Below are positions 54,156 through 64,000 of a stretch of 64,000 nt of DNA, piece by piece; position 1 is the first letter of the stretch; the number at the start of each line of letters is the position of its first letter. Both the position numbers and the translations under genes were made by a program. Below the pieces are notes generated by a model. It saw only the letters and a list, made by a program, of their open reading frames with translations, had not been told where the DNA came from and did no database searches. The DNA comes from Dehalococcoidia bacterium (GTDB taxonomy: Bacteria > Chloroflexota > Dehalococcoidia > Lucifugimonadales > Lucifugimonadaceae). The stretch is taken from NCBI GenBank assembly GCA_002728715.1, contig PBVQ01000014.1, positions 22,058 to 86,057 of the forward strand, read 5' to 3'.

Positions 54156-56042
54156 TTAATTTTCTCCTTTTATATTTTTTTCTTTATTGTTTATATAAAC
54201 GAATGATAGTATGAAAAATATCATACTAGGTAAAATATAAATTAAAGTACTAATAAACATTTCATTAATCCAAGCATTCTTTATATTTAAAATTTGTGAA
54301 ATAAAATTATTACTATTCAATTCATTACTTAAATTTGGAAAAGTATTTTTAATGTCTGGCAAAAATATATTTTCTAAGTATTGAGTTATATCCATTAATT
54401 TTACAGATTGTATTATGAGACCGATTAATAGGCTTGAAATTAGGAATGCAAAACTTGTATTTCTAATAGATACAAGAAAACGTAAACCCTTATTAGTACT
54501 TTTTATGGAAACAAAGGCGAAAAGTATGACAACAATTATCATAAAAACAAACATGGCGGTTTGGATTAATTTAATTTGATTAATATAATTCCTTACCTCA
54601 TTTAATTCTCTGAGTTCTAAATCAATAATTGTTTCCAAGTTTTGATTATTTATATTTCCAGCGATAAAATTCCTGATATCCTCAATATTCATATTTTCTT
54701 CTTCAGATGAAATAAGACTAATTAAATCATCATTAGTTAGACTATATCCATCGGAAATAATTTTTCTAAGTTTTATCAAATCTGAATCATCACCAATAAG
54801 TCCTCCTACATCATCAGAAGTAAGATCAAGTTTCGCTGGAAATTGATCACCTATAAATTTGTCTACTTCGTTATTAATTATTTTGATCATGTCATCATAA
54901 AAAACATTAATAGCCAGTTGACCTCCAGGTATACAACTTGGCTTATTTTGTTTAGCGATTGATGAGGTAGCAAGAGATGATTGTATGAAATTTTGACATG
55001 CAGGCAATTCTGATAATAAGTTATCCAACTTATTTTTACCAAATATCTTTAGTTCAGTTGCGGCTGCTGTCTTCCTATCAGATAAATCTATACTATAAGA
55101 CAAATCATCTTTTTCAGAGATCAAGTAACTTACGGAAGAGTCTAAAATATTATTACCATGCATACCTACCCAGTCTTTGGGTGCTAGAGTCTTAAATATA
55201 GATAAAACTTCTTCTTGAGAAGCAGTAATACCGTATCCAAAGTCTGTTAAGTTACTTAAATTGTTTTCCAATAATGGATTTAATAATTTCTCAAGTACAA
55301 GGTCATATAAGATATCATCTTCATTCAGTTTATTCTTAATCACATTAGCAGCTAATTCTAATCTGTCATCAATAGGAATTGTAACAAGAAAGCTGTCTGT
55401 ATCTTCGGCAATAAAATAAATAAAAGAATCATGTATTATAAATAAATTATTTTCAATCCATTCATCAGGAAATATTTCATCTAAAGCATTCTTAATTTCT
55501 ACTTCAGTATATTCAAAGCCTAGATCTTTAGTCAGAGGTTGTAAAATTTCTTTAGACTCTACGGATAATATATCTTTGATTAATTGAGCTAATCTTAAAT
55601 CCTTAGATAGAGTTCTAAAGTCTGTTATTGAATCTTTCATTAAGATATGAAACTCATAATCTATAGATAAATCATGATTTTCATTATTAATTAACATTAT
55701 TATTTCATTTATAGTAATTTTAGTTTTTTCTTTAAAATATTCTTTACTAATCAAATTCTTAATATATGCATTAATTGATATTTTGGCAGATTCATTATCA
55801 TAGAACTTAACTAATTTAGAATTCTGGTTAGATGAATTAATTTCATAACCTTTTTCAACGATATCTTCTACTAATAAAGTAATTAATGAATCATAGAAAT
55901 AATCATAAAAATTTGCTTTTTCTAAAGTATTACTTAATAAATTTTTACTACTTATAGTGCTTGAAATATGACTAAGTAAAACAGATAGAGACATTGCTAT
56001 AAATAAAATTATTCCTATAAATACTAAAATTATTTTTCTCAT
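54156..56042 (-). CDS. Uncharacterised membrane protein with large extracytoplasmic domain and internal repeat
   Basis: N-terminal TM, about 450-aa hydrophilic region, four C-terminal hydrophobic segments; no family recognised. Confidence 0.75.
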   Translation of the reverse strand: MRKIILVFIGIILFIAMSLSVLLSHISSTISSKNLLSNTLEKANFYDYFYDSLITLLVEDIVEKGYEINSSNQNSKLVKFYDNESAKISINAYIKNLISKEYFKEKTKITINEIIMLINNENHDLSIDYEFHILMKDSITDFRTLSKDLRLAQLIKDILSVESKEILQPLTKDLGFEYTEVEIKNALDEIFPDEWIENNLFIIHDSFIYFIAEDTDSFLVTIPIDDRLELAANVIKNKLNEDDILYDLVLEKLLNPLLENNLSNLTDFGYGITASQEEVLSIFKTLAPKDWVGMHGNNILDSSVSYLISEKDDLSYSIDLSDRKTAAATELKIFGKNKLDNLLSELPACQNFIQSSLATSSIAKQNKPSCIPGGQLAINVFYDDMIKIINNEVDKFIGDQFPAKLDLTSDDVGGLIGDDSDLIKLRKIISDGYSLTNDDLISLISSEEENMNIEDIRNFIAGNINNQNLETIIDLELRELNEVRNYINQIKLIQTAMFVFMIIVVILFAFVSIKSTNKGLRFLVSIRNTSFAFLISSLLIGLIIQSVKLMDITQYLENIFLPDIKNTFPNLSNELNSNNFISQILNIKNAWINEMFISTLIYILPSMIFFILSFVYINNKEKNIKGEN

Positions 56043-56055
56043 TTTTTATCCTGTC

Positions 56056-57510
56056 TTAATCATTTTTTATTTCTCTAGTCTTATAAGATGCAAATAAAGC
56101 TAAAATAGCTACGCATACTGAAAACTTAAATGACAGATCCCACCCATAATTAAAAGTTGAGGAAATATCTGGATTAATAGAATCAGAAATTTCACTTAGT
56201 TGAACGTCTATATTGTTACTTAACATTATGCCAGTAATTATTGCTGTAGATATAGCTTGACCAATCACAGTAGCTGTATTTCTTACTAAATTTAGAAAAG
56301 CAGAGGTGGAACCATATTGACTAGGAAGAACAGATGATAATGTTGCACTCATATTTGGTGCCATCCAAAGTCCCATTCCAAATCCATTTATTATAAGTAC
56401 AATTAATACAATTAATACACTTGTATCTTGTGAAAAAAAAGAAAATGAGAGATTACTAATTATTATAAAAATCATACCTAAGGATGTAAATTTTCTAAAC
56501 CCATATTTGTCAGAAAGCCTACCTGAAAACTGAGAAGAAAAACCCATGAAAAAGGCTCCAAAAAACACTAATATGCCTGTTGCAGTTTCATCATAACCCA
56601 TAAAACTTTGTACAAAAATTGGAACTAGTAAAAATGCTGGAGCTGATGCAATAAAACCTAAAAATCTTGTTAAGGTAGACCATCGAAAAGTTGTAGACTT
56701 AAATAAACCTAAATCTATCATTGGATTATCAATTCTTAATTCCCAAAAAATATAAAATCCAAAAAATACTAGGGTGAAAAATATCATTGTTATGAATTCT
56801 ATATTAGTGATTGAATATGAAAATGGATTAGATATAACAATAATTAGCAACGAAAGAAAAATTATTGATATAAAAGACCCTATAAAATCATAACTTTTAT
56901 TTTCCCTTAAGGTTGAACCTAATTTTTTTTCATCTAAAATTTTAGCAGCAAAAATGATACCTAAGAAAGTTGGGACTGCCGTAACAAGAAATATTTCCCT
57001 CCATCCAAAAATATTTATTATTGGCCCAGCAAACAAAGGACCTGATGCGGCTCCAATTGATACAGCTGTGGTTATCATTCCTAATCCTTTTCCCTTCTGG
57101 TCTTTAGGAAAAACTCCAACGATTATGGCAAAAACCACTGACTGCCCCATCGTACTACCAATAGCCATAATTATCCTTCCAAAAATTAAGTATTCCAGAG
57201 ATGTTGATGTGTAGCATAGCATGGCGCCTGAAACAAAAAAAATCATGCCTGAAATATGAAATTTTTTCCTGCCTATAATATCAGACACAGCCCCAAGTGG
57301 CAGCATAAAAGCGCTAGTAATCAATGAACTAGAAATAATTACCCAACTAACTGCTTTTAGGCTAACTTCAAATTCATCAGCAATAGTGGATAAAGCTAAT
57401 ATAACAATTGAAAAGTCCAATACCATTGCAAACAAGGCAATAGCAACTGTACAAAAAACTACCCAATGATAGTTGTCATTTGAAATATTTTTTTTATTTT
57501 TGTTCGGCAT
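56056..57510 (-). CDS. MFS transporter, DHA2-like
   Basis: LDFSIVILALSTIADEF, PLGAVSDIIGRKKFHISG, about 14 hydrophobic segments. Confidence 0.92.
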   Translation of the reverse strand: MPNKNKKNISNDNYHWVVFCTVAIALFAMVLDFSIVILALSTIADEFEVSLKAVSWVIISSSLITSAFMLPLGAVSDIIGRKKFHISGMIFFVSGAMLCYTSTSLEYLIFGRIIMAIGSTMGQSVVFAIIVGVFPKDQKGKGLGMITTAVSIGAASGPLFAGPIINIFGWREIFLVTAVPTFLGIIFAAKILDEKKLGSTLRENKSYDFIGSFISIIFLSLLIIVISNPFSYSITNIEFITMIFFTLVFFGFYIFWELRIDNPMIDLGLFKSTTFRWSTLTRFLGFIASAPAFLLVPIFVQSFMGYDETATGILVFFGAFFMGFSSQFSGRLSDKYGFRKFTSLGMIFIIISNLSFSFFSQDTSVLIVLIVLIINGFGMGLWMAPNMSATLSSVLPSQYGSTSAFLNLVRNTATVIGQAISTAIITGIMLSNNIDVQLSEISDSINPDISSTFNYGWDLSFKFSVCVAILALFASYKTREIKND

Positions 57511-58264
57511 AATTCATAAAATATTGATACATAACTATACTAGCGCTTACTGATGCGTTTAGGGACTCAATTTTACCCGACATTGGGATAGAAATGAATT
57601 GGTCACAATTTTTCCTAACCAGACTAGAAATACCTTTACCTTCTGAACCTACGACTATTACAGATTTAGAAGAAAATTGTATATTTGTGTATATATTTTT
57701 AGAATTACCATCAAGACCATAAATAGTAAATCCTTTAGACTTTAGATGATTAATTGTGTTATTCAAGTTAGTAACTTTACAAACCTTAATATGCTCTAAA
57801 GCTCCAGCTGATGCTCTCATAGAACCTGGCGAAATTGATACGGATCTTCTTTGTGGAATTATTATTGATTCAACTCCAATTGCTTCTGCAGTTCTTGATA
57901 TAGCACCAAAATTTTGAGGATCTTCTAGGCCATCCAAGAGAATAAATAAAGTATTTTTTGAATCTTCTAAAGTTTCCAAAATTTCATCTAAATTATAATA
58001 TTTTGGATCTGGTACCACTGCAATTATTCCTTGATGCTTTTTGGTATGACTTTGCTTATCTAATTGATCCAAATCACAATAAATTATTTCTATCTGTTTA
58101 TTTGTAGCAGTTTTAATAATTTCGTCTATCTGTTTGCCTTTTTCAATATTTTTAAATACTAATAGCTTTTCAATTTTACGGTCAGATCGCATACTTTCTA
58201 ATACAGACCTACGACCTTCGACAGTTTGAAAATGTATTTTTTTAGCTCTTGAAAAACGTGACAT
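57494..58264 (-). CDS. RNA 2'-O-ribose methyltransferase, TrmH/RlmB family
   Basis: LDGLEDPQNFGAISRTAEAIGVESIIIP, VVGSEGKGIS, SIPMSGKIESLNASVSASIVMYQ. Confidence 0.93.
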   Translation of the reverse strand: MSRFSRAKKIHFQTVEGRRSVLESMRSDRKIEKLLVFKNIEKGKQIDEIIKTATNKQIEIIYCDLDQLDKQSHTKKHQGIIAVVPDPKYYNLDEILETLEDSKNTLFILLDGLEDPQNFGAISRTAEAIGVESIIIPQRRSVSISPGSMRASAGALEHIKVCKVTNLNNTINHLKSKGFTIYGLDGNSKNIYTNIQFSSKSVIVVGSEGKGISSLVRKNCDQFISIPMSGKIESLNASVSASIVMYQYFMNYAEQK

Positions 58265-58402
58265 AATATTTATAATTTTTACCATCTAATACTAAACTAT
58301 TTATTATCTTAATAATATAATTTTTATTATATTTTCTTAATTTATTTGACAAAACAATTCATAAAATGTAATCTTAATATATTCTAACTTCAATATTTTT
58401 CA

Positions 58403-58659
58403 GATCCTAAAGTATGAACTTATTGAATGTCGATGAATCAGCGAGCTTCGGATCATAGGCTGCTGCTGTCACTCTCGATTAACCTGTTCTAGGTTGCCGG
58501 AAGTAAGCAGTATGTTACTTTTCCGATGATAAGAAGGAAATCAAATTGTACAATATGTTACGTCAATTTTTTTCTTTGTTTTTCGAAAAGCTGCTGCTGT
58601 CACTCTCGGCTAAATTGCCTGAGTCTAACGGCGAGTTATTTTCTTTAAGCAAAGAAAAA
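58403..58659 (+). ncRNA. Candidate tandem structured cis-regulatory RNA upstream of metY-metA (class not recognised)
   Basis: 19-nt exact direct repeat GCTGCTGCTGTCACTCTCG at 58459-58477 and 58590-58608, each inside its own helix-closed module of about 91 nt (58446-58536 and 58569-58659). Confidence 0.6.
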
Positions 58660-58768
58660 TGCATATCTTAAAATTTTTTTAAAGATATCAAACTATAATC
58701 TCTCAAATTTACGAGTAAATTTCTAATAAATAATTCTTTTAGGTTTTTGGAGATTCAAATTAAACTAA

Positions 58769-60124
<1,356 letters not shown>

Positions 60125-60136
60125 TAAGATAAGAAA

Positions 60137-61021
60137 ATGACCTTAGTTTTACCATCAGATTATCATGCTATAAATGCATTAGAGCGAAGCTCAGTTCGAT
60201 GGATACCTGTAGAAAAAGCGGAGCGGCAAGATATTAGGCCGCTCCGAATTGGTATATTAAATATCATGCCAATTGGTGAAAAATATGAATTTAATATAAT
60301 TCATCCATTAGGTTTATCTGTACTACAAATAGAGCCAATATGGATTAAACTTGAATCTCATAAATATAAAACTTGGGCGCCTGGACATCTAGATGAATTA
60401 TATAAAACTTACGAGGATACCATAAAAAATAGTCATTTAGATGGCTTAATTGTCACAGGTGCTCCAGTAGAGCATTTAAGATTTGAAGAAGTTGAATATT
60501 GGGAAGAATTTAAGGATATAGTTAGGGACTCTAGAAAAAATACTCCAAGTACTCTTGGTATTTGCTGGGGAGGATTTGCACTCGGTTATATATCAGGAAT
60601 TAAAAAATTAAATTTTGAAAAAAAATTATTTGGTATATATGAATTAGATAATTTAGATCCTGGACATGAAATTATGAATGCTCTTGATGACAAATTTTTA
60701 TGCCCTCAAAGTAGATTTGCAGGTATGAATGATGAGGAGTTAAACGAAGCTTCAGAAAGTAATGATATTAATATTTTAGCTACAGGGAAGGAATCAGGGC
60801 ATACAATTTTTGAAACGTCAGATCATAAATTACTCATGCATATTGGGCACCCGGAATACGCAGCAAGTAGATTTGCAGAAGAAGCGATTAGAGATAAAGA
60901 TAATCCAAACGTTCCAAATGTCGCAAATTTTGATTACAATAATCCTATAAATAGTTGGAGAATGCATAGAAATATATTTTTCCAACAATGGATTAATTTC
61001 TGTTATAAGAGAATTAGTTAA
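60137..61021 (+). CDS. metA: Homoserine O-acyltransferase (MetA family)
   Basis: RPLRIGILNIMP, DGLIVTGAPVEHLRFEEVEYWEE, LGICWGGFALGYISGIKK. Confidence 0.93.
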   Translation: MTLVLPSDYHAINALERSSVRWIPVEKAERQDIRPLRIGILNIMPIGEKYEFNIIHPLGLSVLQIEPIWIKLESHKYKTWAPGHLDELYKTYEDTIKNSHLDGLIVTGAPVEHLRFEEVEYWEEFKDIVRDSRKNTPSTLGICWGGFALGYISGIKKLNFEKKLFGIYELDNLDPGHEIMNALDDKFLCPQSRFAGMNDEELNEASESNDINILATGKESGHTIFETSDHKLLMHIGHPEYAASRFAEEAIRDKDNPNVPNVANFDYNNPINSWRMHRNIFFQQWINFCYKRIS

Positions 61022-61041
61022 CATTGAAAGGAAATAAATAA

Positions 61042-62502
61042 ATGTCCGAAATATATAAAAATTATGTTAATGGAAAATGGGTAGAATCAACTTCAAAAGA
61101 AACCATAAGTAGTATTAATCCTGCTGACAGTGATGATTTAATTGGTTACTTTCAATCATCTACTATTGATGATGCTGATAAGGGAATAGATTCTGCATAT
61201 TTAGCAAAAAAAACTTGGGAAACTACTTCCCAAGTAGAAAGAGGAAATTATTTATTAAAAGCCGCAAAATATTTAGAAAAAAATTCAGATAAATTTGCCA
61301 AATCCATAACTCGTGAATGTGGAAAAGCTATGTTGGAGTCTCAAGGAGAAGTAGGTAGAGCCATAGCATTATTACAATATTATGGTATTGAAGGTTCAAA
61401 TCCAGTTGGTGATGTAGTACCTTCTGTTAACCCAAAAATACTGCTATATACAAAAAAAATTCCCTTAGGAGTTGTAAGTTTGATTACTCCGTGGAACTTT
61501 CCCCTAGCTATACCTATATGGAAAATGGCCCCCGCACTAGTTTATGGAAATACCGTTGTGTTGAAACCAGCATCTACAACTCCCTTAATAGCAACCTTAA
61601 TAGCAGAAATGTGGGATGATGTTGAATTACCAAAAGGTGTATTTAATTTAGTAGTAGGATCAGGTGTAACTGTTGGAGAAAGACTAATCAATAATCCCAA
61701 AGTAAATGCTGTGTCTTTCACTGGATCAACTAATACAGGAAAAGATATTGCTGTAAAATCTGCAAAAAATGGAAATAAATTTCAGTTGGAAATGGGTGGT
61801 AAAAATCCTGTAATTGTCCTGCCTGATGCCGACTTAAATCAAGCAGCTGAAATAACAATATCAGGAGCCATGAAATATTCTGGACAAAAATGTACTGCAA
61901 CGTCAAGGGTTATAGTGGTAGGAGACATAGTGGACAAATTTACCGAATTACTCGTACAGAAAACTAAGTCTCTTAGTATAGGCCCTGGTAATGATGAAAA
62001 ATCTATTATTGTTCCGGTTATAGATAAATCATCACTAGATAACATAGAGAATATGATAAATAAGGCAACAAAAGATGGTGCAAAAATAATTCATGGTGGT
62101 AATAAAATTAGTGGAGGAATTTTTCAAAAAGGAAATTTCATAGAACCTACAATTTTGTCTAATGTAGAGTATGATTCTTTTATAGCTTGCGAGGAAGTTT
62201 TTGGTCCTGTTTTATCAATAATTAAGGCTAAAGATTATGATGAAGCAATAGACATTGCTAATTCAGTTCAATATGGACTTAGTGCTTCTATATTTACTAA
62301 AAATCTTAACTTATCAATGGATTTTGCAGAAAGAATTGAAGCTGGAGTAATAAAAATAAATGGCGAAACTGCAGGCTTAGAACCCCAGGTCCCATTTGGA
62401 GGTTTAAAATCAAGTTCATCAGGAAATAGAGAACAAGGAAAAGCAGCTATTGAATTCTTTACTAACACTAAAACAATTTATGTTGACAGAAGTGCAACCT
62501 AA
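61042..62502 (+). CDS. NAD(P)-dependent aldehyde dehydrogenase
   Basis: TPWNFPLAIPIWKMAPAL, VSFTGSTNTG, LEMGGKNPVIVL, GQKCTATSR. Confidence 0.95.
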   Translation: MSEIYKNYVNGKWVESTSKETISSINPADSDDLIGYFQSSTIDDADKGIDSAYLAKKTWETTSQVERGNYLLKAAKYLEKNSDKFAKSITRECGKAMLESQGEVGRAIALLQYYGIEGSNPVGDVVPSVNPKILLYTKKIPLGVVSLITPWNFPLAIPIWKMAPALVYGNTVVLKPASTTPLIATLIAEMWDDVELPKGVFNLVVGSGVTVGERLINNPKVNAVSFTGSTNTGKDIAVKSAKNGNKFQLEMGGKNPVIVLPDADLNQAAEITISGAMKYSGQKCTATSRVIVVGDIVDKFTELLVQKTKSLSIGPGNDEKSIIVPVIDKSSLDNIENMINKATKDGAKIIHGGNKISGGIFQKGNFIEPTILSNVEYDSFIACEEVFGPVLSIIKAKDYDEAIDIANSVQYGLSASIFTKNLNLSMDFAERIEAGVIKINGETAGLEPQVPFGGLKSSSSGNREQGKAAIEFFTNTKTIYVDRSAT

Positions 62503-62505
62503 GAC

Positions 62506-63396
62506 TTATGAAAAATTTGGTGGTTGAGAAACAACCTCATCATATGAATGTCTTTTACTAATTAGATTAGAAAATTCAAACACATCTAGAGCTGTTTCGT
62601 ATAAATCTTTTTCGATTGTAATTTCTCCAGACCAAGTTCCTAATTTTTGATAGAAATCTATGGCATTAGATATAGATTCAACATCCATTTCAGGGAAAAA
62701 ATCTTTTTCAATGTAAGCTACTTCTTGTGGATTAGCAGTATTTACCCATTTCCTTGAAGCAGAATATGCCTTGGAAAATGCGATAGATTCATCGGTTTGC
62801 AACCAATCATTTCGGCATACTAAACTAGAAAAAGCAACAGGCCCAATAGACTTACCAACAGAGGTCAATAAAAAACCTTTTCCTTCGAGCTCAAGTTGTT
62901 GCGGAAAAGCACCTTGTTCATGAAAATACTCCCCTTCACCATTGTTCCACTGTTTCATCATTTGATCTCCACCTGTAGAAAAAATATTATCAACATTATC
63001 AAGATCAAAATTTTCCTTATAAGCAGCATACCTTAGCATTGCTTCAGGTTGTCCTCCATGAACATATAAAAATTTTGATTTTGATAGTTTTTCCCAAGAA
63101 AAATTTTTATCATTTTCTCTACCAAGAATAAAAAAACCATCAAATCTATTGATCTGAGCAAAATGGGTAAAGGTTAAATTTTCACCCTTTTCTAAAGGTC
63201 CCCAACTTGCAGATACTGCTGCTTGAGCAACATCCATATTTCCATTTCCAACTTCCATAGCGCTGTTACCACCATCTTTAACGATATTATAAGTTGCTTC
63301 AATACCTTCTGAATTCAAAAAATCGCCTGCTATACAAGCAATTAGCGGGCTATAAAAAGCTGAGTGCCTAGAAACCATAATATCTAAATTTTTCAA
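62506..63396 (-). CDS. NMT1/THI5-like ABC transporter substrate-binding protein
   Basis: GDFLNSEGIEATYNIVKDGGNSAMEVGNGNMDVAQAAVSAS periplasmic-binding-type region. Confidence 0.7.
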   Translation of the reverse strand: MKNLDIMVSRHSAFYSPLIACIAGDFLNSEGIEATYNIVKDGGNSAMEVGNGNMDVAQAAVSASWGPLEKGENLTFTHFAQINRFDGFFILGRENDKNFSWEKLSKSKFLYVHGGQPEAMLRYAAYKENFDLDNVDNIFSTGGDQMMKQWNNGEGEYFHEQGAFPQQLELEGKGFLLTSVGKSIGPVAFSSLVCRNDWLQTDESIAFSKAYSASRKWVNTANPQEVAYIEKDFFPEMDVESISNAIDFYQKLGTWSGEITIEKDLYETALDVFEFSNLISKRHSYDEVVSQPPNFS

Positions 63397-63497
63397 ATTA
63401 TTTATCCTTCATTATCTAATTGTTGATTTATGTTTAAAATAAATTAGAATTATTATATAAATAATATATGAAATTTTAATTAAATTTTAGGTCAAAC

Positions 63498-64000
63498 ATG
63501 TTACAAAAAGCATTAATAACAGGAGCTGCGGGATTTATTGGGTCTAACCTTACTAAAAAGTTGCTAGAAAATAATATAGAAATTTTAGCAATTGATGATT
63601 TTTCTTCAGGAAAAGAAATTAACCTTCCAAGAAAACATAAAAACTTACATCTAAAAAAAATAAGTATTTTAGACGATGACCTTAATAAATTAATACAGGA
63701 TTTTAAGCCTAATATTACTTATCATTTAGCTGCACAAATTAGTGTCTCTGCATCGACAAAAAACCCATTAAATGATGCAAAAATTAATATTCTCGGAAGT
63801 ATCAATTTATTAGAATCAATAAAAACCCTAACTAATCACAAATTTATATATATAACTTCTGGAGGCACTGTGTATGGTGAGCCAGAAACTTTACCCGCTA
63901 TTGAGAGTTATCCTGCTATGCCTTTATCTCAGTATGGCGCTTCAAAGTATTCAATAGAAAATTATCTTAAGATTTATAATAGACTTTACAACATAGGATA
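63498..64000 (+). CDS. NAD-dependent epimerase/dehydratase, truncated at window end
   Basis: MLQKALITGAAGFIGSNLTKKLLENNIEILAIDDFSSG, TYHLAAQISV. Confidence 0.9.
   Translation, partial: MLQKALITGAAGFIGSNLTKKLLENNIEILAIDDFSSGKEINLPRKHKNLHLKKISILDDDLNKLIQDFKPNITYHLAAQISVSASTKNPLNDAKINILGSINLLESIKTLTNHKFIYITSGGTVYGEPETLPAIESYPAMPLSQYGASKYSIENYLKIYNRLYNIG

Noticed and set aside
58498-58511. CCGGAAGTAAGCAG resembles the SRP RNA (ffs) signature CCGGAAGGAAGCAG
   Set aside because: The 5' partner strand of SRP helix 8 (GGTCAGG-type) is missing. The segment instead forms CGGAAGTAA/TTACttTTCCG, and the second copy of the element lacks it.
58446-58540. Minus-strand reading CCGGCAACC...CTTATCAT looked SAM-I-like
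   Set aside because: Most of the SAM-I core is absent. The closing helix reads better on the plus strand (GG/AA internal loop versus TT/CC), and metY-metA lie downstream on plus.

Overview
AT-rich, gene-dense bacterial chromosome segment that is mostly housekeeping. Landmarks: truB-rbfA-infB-nusA-proS; ftsZ; an RNase P RNA gene (minus strand, about 13803-14171); hspR-grpE-dnaK; a complete F-type ATP synthase operon (atpI-B-E-F-H-A-G-D-C); pyrR-pyrB-pyrC-carA-carB behind a PyrR-type attenuator; ilvD; metY-metA. It also carries catabolic/accessory genes: enolase superfamily, TPP enzyme, FAH, amidohydrolase, ABM, NMT1-like SBP, MFS. Gene content and order (HspR-linked dnaK, enolase-superfamily gene, PAC2, zinc-ribbon gene next to rnpB) suggest a streamlined marine Chloroflexota/SAR202-like organism; this is inference only. 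No CRISPR array, prophage or IS element was seen. Best second-look candidates: (i) a tandem, apparently unclassified structured leader upstream of metY-metA, with two copies of GCTGCTGCTGTCACTCTCG in two roughly 91-nt modules; (ii) an ATP synthase a-subunit with a hydrophilic insertion of about 160 aa beside the proton half-channel, paired with an epsilon subunit lacking its C-terminal domain; (iii) a serine-recombinase-like protein that seems to have lost its catalytic residues, next to rnpB; (iv) an intrinsic terminator just upstream of nusA; (v) near-universal abutting or overlapping of convergent genes. All calls are by eye, with no database search.
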